From Anaerolineae bacterium (GTDB lineage: Bacteria; Chloroflexota; Anaerolineae; J102): a DNA stretch of 49,233 bases. The notes under the pieces are model-generated. The model was given only the letters and a program-made list of their open reading frames with translations, ran no database searches and was not told the DNA's origin. The position numbers and the translations under genes were made by a program. Positions 1 through 9,104 of the stretch are shown piece after piece. The stretch spans positions 1 to 49,233 of the forward strand of contig JALXCB010000122.1 in NCBI GenBank assembly GCA_026991225.1, in the 5' to 3' direction. The stretch's first letter is position 1. Each line of letters opens with the position of its first letter.

Positions 1-3000
1 GATGGTGGCGTCCTCTTCCGTACGGAAGATGGCGGGGAGACCTGGTTGCCCGATGATACGGGCGCCGGCGTGGATTTGTTTGCGTTGGACATGATCGATG
101 AGCAACATGGCTGGGCGGCTGGCGCCCAGGGGCGATTGCTGTACACCGAAGATGGGGGTCACACCTGGCGGCCGGTGACTTCGGGCGTTTCCACCGATTT
201 GCATGGACTTGCTTTCTTCGACGATCTGCGGGGCTGGGTCGTGGGCGATGATGGCGTTATTCTGCACACCGAAGATGGCGGTCGCACCTGGCAGCGCCAA
301 ATTATCCAGGTGCACACCGATCTACGCGCGGTCACTTTCGAGACAGCTTATCGGGGCTGGGCCGTCGGGTCGGATGGCGTCATTCTTGGCACCGTCAACA
401 GCGGCGGCGTCTGGACCGCCGCGTCCGACACCGGTTTCCCCACCAGCTTTTTCCAGGATGTGGATTGCGTTAGCGGCGTGTGTTATGTGGTGGGCAGTGC
501 GGGCGCCACCCTGCGCTATGATGGATCCTGGCATCGATTCTACGACCTAAACGACGAGAATCGCACTCTTTACGCGGTTCAGGCGTTGGACAAACGCCGG
601 GCGTGGAGCGCGGGCGCGCGTCACACCGCCGATGTCGAATTCAATGACTCTGCGCTGGAATATGATGCGTGGGGCGTGTTTTTGACCACCAACGGCGCAG
701 CCCACTGGACGTTGCAGGTGGGCGATCTCTTCCCTCGCTTCCGCAAGTTGGATTTTGTGAACGATCAGGTTGGCTATGTAGTGGGGGGCGATTGGTCCTA
801 TCGCCGCACCACCGACGGCGGCAGAACCTGGTCCCAATTCCAGGCGCCGCCTCCCGACAAAAAAGCGCACCAGTTCTACTATGATGTCGATTGTCTGAGT
901 CCGGATGATTGTTACTTCGTAGGGCGCTATGGCGTGGTGCGGCGCACCACTGACGGCGGCGTCACCTGGCAGGATCAGGGCATCATCGACAGCCCCACGG
1001 GCATTGGACGCGGTTACGGAAAATTCCTGTATGCAGTCAAGATGCAAGATGAACGCAACGCCTTCGCTGGCGGCAGTTACCGCTTGTTTTTCACCGATGA
1101 CGGCTATCATTGGCGGCGCGCCGCGACCGCCAACGGCGATGTGTTCGATATCGAAACCCTTGGGGATGGCGACGGCATGGCCGCCACATCCACCAATTAT
1201 TTTTTGAGTCGCAACGCCGAGGGGGGCTGGTATCAACGCAGCACCCGAATTGGGGACGTCAGGCTTTATGGCGTGGATGTAAAGGATAGCGATCATGATG
1301 GCCGGGTGGATAAAGCCTGGTTGGCGGGTTGTAAAAGCTCTCGATGCAGTGAGACGGCGGTGGTCATCTACACCGACGATGGCGGGGCCAATTGGAGCCG
1401 CGCCCAAGTTGATCCTGGCGTTGGCCAATTGCTGGATATCAGCATGGCGGATGAGTTGCACGGTTGGGCCGTGGGGGAGCAGGGCGCGATTCTTTATACC
1501 GCCGATGGCGGGCGTAGCTGGAAAAAGACTTATTCGCCGGTCGATACCCGTTTGGAATCGGTCCAGGCCCTGGATAAAGACATCGCTTTCGCCTCTGGCT
1601 GGGAGGGCGTCATCTTGCGCTATGGCGATTCACCCCTGGCGTTCAATGCACGTCCAAGACATTATGATGATGTCATCGACGGCCATCTGACCGAATGGCT
1701 CGACGGGGACGACGTCGTGATGAAGATCGATGCGGTGCTGGCTTATCATTGGGAGGCAAGCGACGGCCAGGCGCCCGCGTTCGATGACGCCAGCGCCGAA
1801 CTGAGAATGCGCTGGCAAGAGGATCAGCTTGTTCTGGCCGTCGACGTTCGAGACGACGAAGTGACATCGGCAGATAGTATCGGTCTGGCCCTGGATGGAC
1901 GTAACGATAACCTCTGGGGGGACGATGATCTCACATTCATCGTGCACTCCGATGGTCGGATGGAGGGGGCGCCAACGGGCGTTCGCGTCGTCGCCCGAGC
2001 CAACGATCACGGCTATCAGATGGAAATCGGCGTCCCGGCGGCGCTCTTGGGCGATGGTCTGCATCGCGGCGGCGGCGTCGGTTTGAACTTCCAGCTCCAT
2101 GATGTGGATGGCGACGGCGGCAGCGCCCTGCTGGTGTGGACGGCGCCCGAACTTGTCGGTATGCCCGAAGCTCCCGATCGCTTTGCCGACATCGCGCTGG
2201 CCCCCTTCGATGAGCAAAACCGCAGCCTCACGGCCTTTGCCGCGGCCGGACAAATCGTAGATGGCGATCTCAGCGATTGGGATGATCTCAGCGCGCTTAC
2301 ACTGGACACAGGCGCCGCTGATTCTCAGTATGGCCCCGACACCACGGCCAACGCCCATCTGCAATTGCAATGGCAGCCCCAGGGCCTTCTTGGCGCGCTG
2401 CGAGTGAACGATGCGGATATTCGAGATGGGGATAGCGTTATTCTGGCTCTGGATGGCGATGGCGACGGCAAGAATGACGGGGCGCAAGATATGATCCTGA
2501 CATTCACGCCCAATGGCTTGCAAACGCCCGTGGCGGGCGTCATCAGCTTTGTCTCAGGTGATGACGATGGCTACCATGCCGAATTCTTCATTCCTGTGCA
2601 GCTGCTGGGAGGCGACCTGGCGCATGGTCGTCAGATGGGCGTGAACCTCAGCCTGATCGACGTCGCCGTCGGAACGGAAAAGAGCGTTTTGGTCTGGGAG
2701 GGCGCCACGCCCGCGGCCAATTTCGGCGATTTCGGCCGACTCGTCATCAGCGACCGATTGCTGGCGTTGCAAGAAGGCCAGGCCGGTTTCACCGGCGTCC
2801 TCGATGCAAATCTGGATGGATTCCACCCCACCGACAACTTCGCCCACGCGCCCGTTCACGCCTGGCGAGGCAATCCCAACAAGAGCACGGTCATTCGTTT
2901 TCCTCTCGACGACATTCCAGCCCAGGCCACTGTCACCGGCGGTTCGCTGTGGTTTTGGGTCATCCGCGCGGATGAGGAGCCGTTGCAGGCTGCGGTTTAT

Positions 3001-3798
3001 GCGTTGCGTCGCGATTGGGATATCAACGCCGTTTCCTGGAGCTTCGCCCGAACCGGCGAGCGATGGGAAGTGGCGGGCGCTCAGGGCGCCGCCGATCGAT
3101 ATACGCCTGCCACCGATGTCGAGCCGCTGAGCAAAGAAGGATGGATTCATTTCGATGTGGGCGCGGATCTCGTGGCCATGAGTCTGGGACAAAGAGAGAA
3201 TAGAGGCTGGCTCATCGAGACTACGGGGGCGTTCAGTCAGTTCCAGGTGGCCGCGTCGGAATACGCCGCACCCGTCTATCGTCCCAAATTGATTGTGCGT
3301 TATGTCTTGCCGGTGGGAGAGCAGCCCACGCCCACGCCTACGCTCACGCCCACCGCCACGCCTACGCCCACTTCCACGCCGAGCCCCACCCCCACGCCCC
3401 TCCTCCGTTTCCTGCCGCTGCTGCTTCACAAGTACGAGATCCCTCCTGTGCTCCTGCCCGATCTGGCTCCTCTGGACATGCACATCGACACAGAAACGCC
3501 CATGGTGTGCACGGATGCCAGTCATCCTGCCATCCTGGGTGTGCGCGCCCGTTTCATCAACCAGGGCACAGCGCCAGCCGGCGCATTCGTCATTCAGCTC
3601 AATGGCGTCCGCAAGTCCTGGCCCGACCTGCCTGTCAATGCGGAAGGGGAATTTTGGACGCCGGGCTTCTCCATTGGACAAAATCGCCTGCAGTTGGACG
3701 TCGACGAGCAAGTCATGGAACTCTCGGAAGGAAACAATACGCTCGTACAGACCCTGCCTATTCCCACGCCTTTGCCCACATGCACGCCGGCGCCGTAA
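1..3798 (+). CDS. Secreted multidomain protein: YCF48 repeats, two DOMON/CBM9-like domains, DNRLRE and CARDB domains (5' truncated)
   Basis: The reading frame is open from base 1 and already encodes a repeat (TEDGGETW), so the true start and any signal peptide lie outside the window. Up to about base 1630 the protein is a chain of YCF48/BNR-type beta-propeller repeats with the motif T(D/E)DGGxTW followed by GWAVG. Two domains opening with (I/V)DGxLxxW (about 1675-2200 and 2250-2750) look like CBM9/DOMON sugar-binding modules. Bases 2755-3306 resemble a DNRLRE (CBM96-like) domain ending in PKLIVRY. A Pro/Thr linker (3322-3404) leads to a CARDB-like module (about 3451-3770). The composition points to an extracellular binding or adhesion protein. 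YCF48 repeats are also known from photosystem II assembly factors, but nothing here suggests photosynthesis. No enzymatic motif was seen. Domain borders are approximate. Confidence 0.85.
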   Translation, partial: DGGVLFRTEDGGETWLPDDTGAGVDLFALDMIDEQHGWAAGAQGRLLYTEDGGHTWRPVTSGVSTDLHGLAFFDDLRGWVVGDDGVILHTEDGGRTWQRQIIQVHTDLRAVTFETAYRGWAVGSDGVILGTVNSGGVWTAASDTGFPTSFFQDVDCVSGVCYVVGSAGATLRYDGSWHRFYDLNDENRTLYAVQALDKRRAWSAGARHTADVEFNDSALEYDAWGVFLTTNGAAHWTLQVGDLFPRFRKLDFVNDQVGYVVGGDWSYRRTTDGGRTWSQFQAPPPDKKAHQFYYDVDCLSPDDCYFVGRYGVVRRTTDGGVTWQDQGIIDSPTGIGRGYGKFLYAVKMQDERNAFAGGSYRLFFTDDGYHWRRAATANGDVFDIETLGDGDGMAATSTNYFLSRNAEGGWYQRSTRIGDVRLYGVDVKDSDHDGRVDKAWLAGCKSSRCSETAVVIYTDDGGANWSRAQVDPGVGQLLDISMADELHGWAVGEQGAILYTADGGRSWKKTYSPVDTRLESVQALDKDIAFASGWEGVILRYGDSPLAFNARPRHYDDVIDGHLTEWLDGDDVVMKIDAVLAYHWEASDGQAPAFDDASAELRMRWQEDQLVLAVDVRDDEVTSADSIGLALDGRNDNLWGDDDLTFIVHSDGRMEGAPTGVRVVARANDHGYQMEIGVPAALLGDGLHRGGGVGLNFQLHDVDGDGGSALLVWTAPELVGMPEAPDRFADIALAPFDEQNRSLTAFAAAGQIVDGDLSDWDDLSALTLDTGAADSQYGPDTTANAHLQLQWQPQGLLGALRVNDADIRDGDSVILALDGDGDGKNDGAQDMILTFTPNGLQTPVAGVISFVSGDDDGYHAEFFIPVQLLGGDLAHGRQMGVNLSLIDVAVGTEKSVLVWEGATPAANFGDFGRLVISDRLLALQEGQAGFTGVLDANLDGFHPTDNFAHAPVHAWRGNPNKSTVIRFPLDDIPAQATVTGGSLWFWVIRADEEPLQAAVYALRRDWDINAVSWSFARTGERWEVAGAQGAADRYTPATDVEPLSKEGWIHFDVGADLVAMSLGQRENRGWLIETTGAFSQFQVAASEYAAPVYRPKLIVRYVLPVGEQPTPTPTLTPTATPTPTSTPSPTPTPLLRFLPLLLHKYEIPPVLLPDLAPLDMHIDTETPMVCTDASHPAILGVRARFINQGTAPAGAFVIQLNGVRKSWPDLPVNAEGEFWTPGFSIGQNRLQLDVDEQVMELSEGNNTLVQTLPIPTPLPTCTPAP

Positions 3799-4154
3799 CG
3801 CTGGATGGAAGGCGCTGTAGACCTCGGAGGTCTGGGAGACCTCCGAAGTCTTTGGCCTCGCACAGCCAGATAAACGTCCAAATCGCATTGGCTTGCAACG
3901 GTGTTTGCAAGATTCACCCATTGCAAAACGATGCAGCGAGTGCGGTAGAAATTCCGTCGGAGCCCGACACAAGACCTCGGAGGCTGATTGACTGACAAAA
4001 CGCGTTTTGGTCTGCTGTGGTCGTCTATGCTGTCGACTGAAGTCGTCCCATTCCAGGCCTGCGGCCAGTGGACGGCCTCCGCCGTCCATGTTCATGATGG
4101 AAATCAGGTCGACGAAGGTCGACCACAGGCGCGAAGCGCCTAAAGAGCCCGAGT
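3799..4154. repeat. Gene-free gap with a chained-hairpin array
   Basis: No coding region is convincing here. Near 3819-3851 a palindrome made of ACCTCGGAGGTCT words appears, and a close relative recurs at 32259-32291. From about 4032 to 4170 six short hairpins follow one another (arms TCGACTGAAGTCG, GGCCTGCGGCC, GACGGCCTCCGCCGTC, GGTCGACGAAGGTCGACC, GGCGCGAAGCGCC, CCGAGTTTACTCGG). This is the same order as the core of the element at 31603-31799, read on the other strand. The terminal repeats of that element are not visible here. Confidence 0.75.
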
Positions 4155-4574
4155 TTACTCGGTGAATACGGTCGGAAAGGAAAGCCTCAAGAGCACCATC
4201 CCCGCATCGGGAAACGCCTTCACCTTGAGCACCCTCTCAACCCTTATCTCAAGGCCCGTTTCCTCCTGCGCTTCTCGTTTCAAAGCCAGAAAGGGATCTT
4301 CACCCCGTTCCACAAATCCGGCCAGCAGCGCCCACTTGCCCTTCCCGGGCTCTTTCGCCCTTTTTAGCAGCAAAATGCGTGAGCCAAACGTCACAATCGC
4401 CAATACTGCCAGCTTGGGATCAAGATAAAATACGAATTTGCAGGCGTGGCACACCAATTGCGGCTGCCCGGGAATATCGATATCTTCCAGGGTGAATGGC
4501 GCGCCGCAACGAGGGCAGTATTTCAGATCGGCTTTATCGTATTGCCATTGATAGGCGGCGGGCGATCCTCTCAT
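4155..4574 (-). CDS. Nudix hydrolase with N-terminal zinc ribbon, probably C-terminally truncated
   Basis: The protein carries a zinc ribbon (CPRCG, then CHAC) followed by a complete Nudix box, G(x5)E(x7)REAQEETGL, so it should hydrolyse a nucleoside diphosphate derivative with a divalent metal. I start it at MRGSPAAYQW (139 aa), because the in-frame upstream extension to 4667 is translated repeat DNA. Only about 30 residues follow the Nudix box. The last codons and the TAA stop come from a hairpin repeat that recurs at 31603-31799, so the original C-terminus seems to have been replaced. On the other side an inverted-repeat element begins 12 bp upstream of the ATG and no Shine-Dalgarno is visible. 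The gene may be decaying. The fold assignment is firm; the substrate and activity are unknown. Confidence 0.7.
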   Translation of the reverse strand: MRGSPAAYQWQYDKADLKYCPRCGAPFTLEDIDIPGQPQLVCHACKFVFYLDPKLAVLAIVTFGSRILLLKRAKEPGKGKWALLAGFVERGEDPFLALKREAQEETGLEIRVERVLKVKAFPDAGMVLLRLSFPTVFTE

Positions 4575-4586
4575 TAGCCGTTTTTG

Positions 4587-4730
4587 GTAACTGCTAAGGT
4601 AGTTGGCCCCAATCGCCCCTTTTTTGCCACGAAGACACGAAGGAAACGAAGGCGCGAAGTCATTCAAAAAAGATTTTATCCGTGTTTCCTCGTATCCGTG
4701 TCGAATGAACAGGGCTACGTTAGCAGTTAC
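4587..4730. mobile_element. MITE-like element, family 1 (GTAACT ends), no target duplication seen
   Basis: The 144-bp unit starts GTAACTGCTAAGGTAG and ends CTACGTTAGCAGTTAC, which are near-perfect inverted ends. The interior has the GCCACGAAGACACGAAGG words typical of the family. The flanking octamers (CGTTTTTG and TTCCCAAA) differ, so this copy is old, rearranged or end-degraded. It lies just upstream of the Nudix gene at 4155-4574. Confidence 0.75.
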
Positions 4731-4821
4731 TTCCCAAATAACGACAACCTCTTATTCGAAAGTTCCAAATACGCCAATGAGGGGATCGTTGTGTCGAAGC
4801 ACCCTCACGTTCAGCACCATT

Positions 4822-5628
4822 TCACGATAACCAGCGCTTGCGGCGCTTGTAGTGCTTCACCTCGCGGTAGCTCTTGCGCTTGCCCACCTCGGTCAGGCCC
4901 AGGTAGAACTCGCGCACGTCGGGGTTATCGGCCAGGGTCTGGGGGTCGCCCTCCAGCACGATGCGCCCGCTCTCCATGATGTAGGCGTAATCCGCGATGC
5001 CCAGGGCCAAGCGGGCGTTCTGTTCCACCAACAGAATCGTCACGCCCCGCTCCTGGTTGATGCGCTGGATGATGTTGAAGATTTCCTTCACCAGCAGCGG
5101 AGCCAGGCCCAGGGAGGGCTCATCCAGCATCATCAGTTTGGGGGTGGCCATCAGCGCCCGGCCAATGGCCAACATCTGCTGTTCTCCGCCCGAAAGATAC
5201 CCCGCGGTCTGCTTGCGCCGCTCCTTCAGCCGTGGGAAGTACTCATAAACCATCTCGATATCCCGCGTGATGTTCCGGCGATCCTTGCGGGTGTACGCCC
5301 CCGTCCTCAAATTCTCCTCCACGGTGAGATGCTCGAAGACGCGGCGGCCCTCCATCACCTGGAAGATGCCCTTGCGCACGATCTTCGAGGCTTCCTCGTT
5401 GTGGATGGGCTCGCCCATGAACAGGATCTCGCCATCGGTGACCTCGCCATCCTCCGGTTTGAGCAGGCCAGAGATGGCTTTCAGGGTGGTGGACTTGCCG
5501 GCGCCGTTCGCGCCCAGCAGGGCCACGATTTGCCCTTCGCCGACCTCCATGGACATGCCCTTGAGGACGAGGATGACGTCATCGTAAATGACTTCGACAT
5601 TGTTGAGACTGAGCATAGGACTTGTCAT
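4822..5628 (-). CDS. livF: Branched-chain amino acid-type ABC transporter ATP-binding protein LivF
   Basis: This is one of two ATPases of a LivFGHMK-type importer and powers substrate uptake at the cytoplasmic face of the membrane. Walker A (GANGAGKST), the signature (LSGGEQQ) and Walker B (LMMLDEPSLGLAP) are intact, and the length fits the LivF family. I place the start at MTSPMLSLNN. The frame runs upstream to 5706, but that part is a palindromic repeat rich in GTGAAACGTGA words. The gene is last in the transporter locus, 148 bp after livK. Substrate cannot be read from the ATPase; the linked acyl-CoA ligase argues for an organic acid as an alternative to leucine, isoleucine or valine. Confidence 0.92.
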   Translation of the reverse strand: MTSPMLSLNNVEVIYDDVILVLKGMSMEVGEGQIVALLGANGAGKSTTLKAISGLLKPEDGEVTDGEILFMGEPIHNEEASKIVRKGIFQVMEGRRVFEHLTVEENLRTGAYTRKDRRNITRDIEMVYEYFPRLKERRKQTAGYLSGGEQQMLAIGRALMATPKLMMLDEPSLGLAPLLVKEIFNIIQRINQERGVTILLVEQNARLALGIADYAYIMESGRIVLEGDPQTLADNPDVREFYLGLTEVGKRKSYREVKHYKRRKRWLS

Positions 5629-5639
5629 TTTCCGTAGCC

Positions 5640-5730
5640 GCACCATGGTTGGAGAAGCGGGAAACGTGAAGACGTGAAACGTGAGGAAAAGAATCTCACG
5701 CATCACGCTTCACGTTTCAGCATGGGAAGT
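5640..5730. repeat. Palindromic repeat built of GTGAAACGTGA words (family E)
   Basis: Words such as GAAACGTGAAGACGTGAAACGTGA face their complement CACGCATCACGCTTCACGTTTCA, giving a long imperfect hairpin between livK and livF. Related hairpins lie at 11950-12045, 15315-15400, 37470-37520, 43460-43555 and 47565-47660. Confidence 0.7.
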
Positions 5731-5776
5731 TAAAGGCGCATTGCGATGACGGTCTTCCGCCTCAACACGAGGGGAC

Positions 5777-6976
5777 TTATTGCAACGGGATGCGGCTTTG
5801 CATGAAGTCGGTGATGGGGACCCATTTGCCGCCCTGGACCTGGTGGATCTTGGCCTTGTCATTGCCACGATGGTCGGTGGAGGAGAAGGAGATGGGAGCG
5901 GTCACATCGCCCGTGCTGTAATCCTTCATGGCCTCCAGCGTGGCCTTGATGTTGGCGCCATCGTTAATATCCTTCTTCGCGTCCAGGGTGCGTTTGATGC
6001 CCTCAACCATGGCGGCTGCGGTCCACCAGCCCTGCACGTAGTGCAGACCCTGGTTGTCCAGGCTGTCGCCCTTGGATTCCAGGAATTTCTTGGGAGCCTG
6101 TGCGCCAGGGACGGAGAAGTCGGAGGTGAAGGGCATGACGCCCAGGACGCCATCGCTCGCGCCTTCCGCCAGCTTGATGAACAGTTCGTCAGCGCACCAG
6201 TTCAGGCAGATGAACTGCACATTGTCGGTCATGCCCAGATTCTTGGCGTTCTTCAGGAGCAGGGCCGCGCCGCTGGAGACGTTCTGGATGACCACATAGT
6301 TCACGCCGAAGTCTTGGGCCTGAGTGAGCTGCGGGGTGAGGTCGGTTGCGCCCTTGGGCATGGCGATGTTGGTGTAGGCGATGCCGTTTTCATCCGCGAA
6401 TTTCTGGCCGTCGGGCACAGGGCTCTTGCCGAAGGGGCTGTCATGGTGGAAGACGACGACTTTGGGATCCACGCCTTTCTTCTGGGCGTCTTCCAGCACC
6501 CATTTCAGGGCGATGACCATCTGATCGGAGTAGGTGGTGCCCACCAGGAAGTTGTACGGGGCCTCATTGGGGCTGGCCAGATTGATGGAGTAGGATGCGG
6601 ACATGAAGGGGATTTTGTCCTGGGCGATCTTGCCGCGCAGGGCCTCGGTGTCGCCCGTGCCCCAGCCTAAGAAGGCGACGACTTTATCTTGATTGACGTA
6701 CTGGGAGTAGAGCTGTTCCGCCTGGTCCACTTTGTATGCGTAATCCTGGCCGACGAGCTCGACCTTGCGACCGTTGACGCCGCCGTTGGCGTTGAGCCAT
6801 TCGACGAAGCCTTTCTCGCCGTTGGCGTAGGGGGTGCCCACGTCCGCGGTGGGACCGGTAAGATCGAAGAGGGCGCCGATCTTGATCGGGCCTTCACTTC
6901 CGCCACCGCCGCCGCACGCGGCCAACGCCAGGGCGACGACGACAAGTAGTGCTGCGAAAAGGAAATACTTTTTCAC
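5777..6976 (-). CDS. livK: Substrate-binding lipoprotein of the LivK (periplasmic-binding type 1) family
   Basis: The 399-aa product should capture the ligand outside the membrane and deliver it to the LivHM channel. It begins with a lipoprotein signal peptide: MKKY, a hydrophobic stretch, then the lipobox LAAC with Cys21 as the lipidation site, followed by a Gly-rich tether. The mature part (IKIGALFDLTGPTADVG) is typical of receptor-type ANF/LivK domains. The start codon is GTG, preceded by a strong AAGGAGGAGG ribosome site. It lies between the CBS-ACT gene and livF in the locus. Ligand specificity is not evident. Confidence 0.93.
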   Translation of the reverse strand: MKKYFLFAALLVVVALALAACGGGGGSEGPIKIGALFDLTGPTADVGTPYANGEKGFVEWLNANGGVNGRKVELVGQDYAYKVDQAEQLYSQYVNQDKVVAFLGWGTGDTEALRGKIAQDKIPFMSASYSINLASPNEAPYNFLVGTTYSDQMVIALKWVLEDAQKKGVDPKVVVFHHDSPFGKSPVPDGQKFADENGIAYTNIAMPKGATDLTPQLTQAQDFGVNYVVIQNVSSGAALLLKNAKNLGMTDNVQFICLNWCADELFIKLAEGASDGVLGVMPFTSDFSVPGAQAPKKFLESKGDSLDNQGLHYVQGWWTAAAMVEGIKRTLDAKKDINDGANIKATLEAMKDYSTGDVTAPISFSSTDHRGNDKAKIHQVQGGKWVPITDFMQSRIPLQ

Positions 6977-7032
6977 GACCTCCTCCTTTGGAAAGTTGGG
7001 TGGGTGGATAGGGATAGATGGGGTGGGGTGGA

Positions 7033-7201
7033 TTGAGTCAGTAATCAGTGATCAGGCGGCCCGAGCGATAGCTCGCCGATACGGATGAAAATGAGAACGC
7101 TGATAACGCGGATGCGACGCTGATTTTCACAGATTTTTCTTTTTATCTGCGCTCATCCGTTTCAATCTGCGTCATCTGCGTTCCCTAATCCAAAGCAGCC
7201 G
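7033..7201. repeat. Intergenic palindromic repeat, uninterrupted copy (family C)
   Basis: The stretch contains the hairpin CGAGCGATAGCTCG, then words of the type GATGAAAATGAGAACGC and CAGATTTTTCTTTTTATCTGCG. The sequence CACAGATTTTTCTTTTTATC is the empty-site counterpart of 40341-40530, where the same repeat is split by a family 1 element. Confidence 0.75.
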
Positions 7202-7879
7202 TCAGGAAGGGACGGTGGAGAAGGCGCAGGTGCGGCGCTCGCGCACGTCCAGCACCTCGATATCGGCTTCGGCCAGGGCTTTGCGCACTGCGGCGGCGTC
7301 CGCGCCCTCCTCCTTGACCAGTACCCGCTTGTGCTTGCCGTCCGGTTCGTTTTCGGTGGCGATGGCGATGATGCCGCCGCCATTTTCGTTGATGATGCTG
7401 GCCAGCGTGGCGAGGATGCCTTTGTGGCGCTCCACCCGCAGCACGAAGCGCAGGCCCGGCACATCGCCGCCGCTGAGCATATCCACGAACGCCTGGAAGA
7501 AATCGGTCTCGGTGATGATGCCGACCAGGTCGCCATCCTTCACCACGGGCAACGCCCCGATCTTCTTCTCGATAAGCACGCGGGCGGCCTCCTCCAGCGG
7601 GCAATCGGGCGCAGTGACCAGCACGGGCGTGGTCATGATCTCCTCCGCCTTCAGTTGGTCCAGCAGCGTGTTGATCTCCCATTTGCTGAGGGTGGTGGCG
7701 GGCGAAGGCATATTCTCCCGCACATCCCGGTCGGAGATGATGCCCACCAGCTTGCCGTCGTGGTCTAACACGGGCACGCGGCGGATTTTTTTATCCACCA
7801 TGAGCCGGGCGATATCGGGCAGCGTGGCGTCCACCGTCACGGTGATGGGATTTTGCGTCATAACGTCTTGAACGAACAT
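7202..7879 (-). CDS. CBS-pair protein with C-terminal ACT-like domain (AcuB-like)
   Basis: Residues 1 to about 58 (MFVQDVMTQNPITV...VGIISDRDVRE) and about 78-135 (AEEIMTTPVLV...LVGIITETDFFQAF) form two CBS motifs, which usually bind adenosine nucleotides. Residues about 140-205 (FVLRVERHKGILATLASII) look like an ACT domain, a small-ligand sensor. The layout matches AcuB-like proteins. The start has an AGGGGG ribosome site 5 nt upstream. It sits between livM and livK. I infer a regulatory role, perhaps sensing adenylate charge or the imported ligand, but no partner is proven by sequence. Confidence 0.8.
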   Translation of the reverse strand: MFVQDVMTQNPITVTVDATLPDIARLMVDKKIRRVPVLDHDGKLVGIISDRDVRENMPSPATTLSKWEINTLLDQLKAEEIMTTPVLVTAPDCPLEEAARVLIEKKIGALPVVKDGDLVGIITETDFFQAFVDMLSGGDVPGLRFVLRVERHKGILATLASIINENGGGIIAIATENEPDGKHKRVLVKEEGADAAAVRKALAEADIEVLDVRERRTCAFSTVPS

Positions 7880-7908
7880 GGAAGCCCCCTGATTGGAGTG
7901 ATTGGTGA

Positions 7909-8958
7909 TCAGTAACTAAATGGCCAGAGGCGGAAGTAATCTCGGATGTTCTTCCACATTTTGGCGATGCCTTCGGGCTCGAAGATGAGGAAGAGGATGA
8001 TGACCAGCCCGAAAACCGCCTGTTGGACGAAGGGAATGAGAATATCCATGCTTGGGATCACGCCCGAGAGCGCTTTGCCGATATTGTTGAGGATGGCGGG
8101 CAGCAGCACCATGAAGATGGCCCCATAGATGGAGCCGGAGACCGATCCCAACCCGCCGATGATGATCACGGCCAGATAGAAAATGGACACCTCGATGGTA
8201 AAGCGTTCCCAGGTGACGATCTGCCGCCAGTGGGCGATGAGCGCGCCGGTGAGCCCCACGAAGAAGGAGGAAGTAGCGAAGGCCAGCATCTTGTATTTGA
8301 ACAGGTCGATGCCCATGACTTCGGCGGCGATGTCCTGGTCCCGAATGGCGATAAAGGCCCGACCCACCCGCGTGCGGAAAATGTTCACCGTCGCCATGGT
8401 CGTCAGCGCAGCCAGGGCCAGGATAATCCAGTAGAACTGAAACTCGCTGAAGTAATGATTGGCCCCGCCGAACCAGAGATAGTTCTTGGTGTTCAGCGCG
8501 TCCACGCCCCCTGTTACGGCGTCCCAGTGGGTGATGACCCAGATGATGATCTCCTGAGCGGCCAGCGTCGCGATGGCCAGATAAAGGCCCTTCAGGCGCA
8601 GGGAGGGAATGCCGAAGATGGCTCCGATGAGGGCGGTGGAGATGGCTCCGGCGGGGATCGTCAACCACATGGGCGCGCCCCAGTGGATGGACATGAGCGC
8701 GGCCACGTAGGCGCCCACGGCCATGAATGCGCCCTGGCCCAGGGAGATCTGCCCGGTGAAGCCGGTGAGGATGTTCAGGCCGATGGCGCCGATGGCCACG
8801 ACGCCGATGGTGTTGGCCAGATTCAGCCAGTAATTATCGGCGAAGAAAGGAAAGACCAGCAGGAAGAGGATGATCAGCGCCAGACGCGCCTTTTCGATGG
8901 GCGTATGGCGCAGGGCCATGTCCTTTTGATAAGTCGAATGAAATATGCCGCTTTCCAT
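7909..8958 (-). CDS. livM: ABC transporter permease LivM
   Basis: This is a membrane permease of a branched-chain-type importer, forming the channel with LivH. The sequence is strongly hydrophobic with about nine or ten predicted membrane spans. It carries the family signature GLNILTGFTGQISLGQGAFMAVGAY near residue 63 and the cytoplasmic loop FIAIRDQDIAAEVMGID that contacts the ATPase. The start is uncertain: ATG at 8958 has no clear ribosome site, and an internal ATG at 8919 (MALRHTPIEK) is possible. The C-terminus (MWKNIRDYFRLWPFSY) is normal. A tandem-hexamer repeat separates it from livH. Confidence 0.92.
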   Translation of the reverse strand: MESGIFHSTYQKDMALRHTPIEKARLALIILFLLVFPFFADNYWLNLANTIGVVAIGAIGLNILTGFTGQISLGQGAFMAVGAYVAALMSIHWGAPMWLTIPAGAISTALIGAIFGIPSLRLKGLYLAIATLAAQEIIIWVITHWDAVTGGVDALNTKNYLWFGGANHYFSEFQFYWIILALAALTTMATVNIFRTRVGRAFIAIRDQDIAAEVMGIDLFKYKMLAFATSSFFVGLTGALIAHWRQIVTWERFTIEVSIFYLAVIIIGGLGSVSGSIYGAIFMVLLPAILNNIGKALSGVIPSMDILIPFVQQAVFGLVIILFLIFEPEGIAKMWKNIRDYFRLWPFSY

Positions 8959-8994
8959 AGGGGAGAGGTACCAATCGGTAATGAATGAAGGAAG

Positions 8995-9100
8995 ATTGGA
9001 TGGATTGGGATTGGGATTGGGATTGGGATTAGGATTGGGATTGGGATTGGGATTTAATCGTCAATTCCTTTCATCTTTCATTCTTATCCTTATCCTGATC
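8995..9100. repeat. Tandem GGGATT hexamers facing ATCCTT words
   Basis: About nine near-perfect GGATTG/GGGATT hexamers run from about 9000 to 9055, followed at 9070-9100 by ATCCTTATCCTGATCC, which is a degenerate complement. RNA from this strand or the other could fold into a hairpin between the livH and livM messages. A related arm appears at 43555-43590. Confidence 0.85.
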
Positions 9101-9104
9101 CTTG

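Noticed and set aside
2554-4095. A 513-codon open frame on the minus strand
   Set aside because: It runs antisense to the YCF48/DOMON gene and has no recognisable domain. The plus-strand protein has clear repeats and modules.
8995-9060. GGGATT tandem hexamers considered as a telomere-like or phase-variation tract
   Set aside because: The tract is short, intergenic and faced by its complement downstream. A length change would not shift any reading frame.
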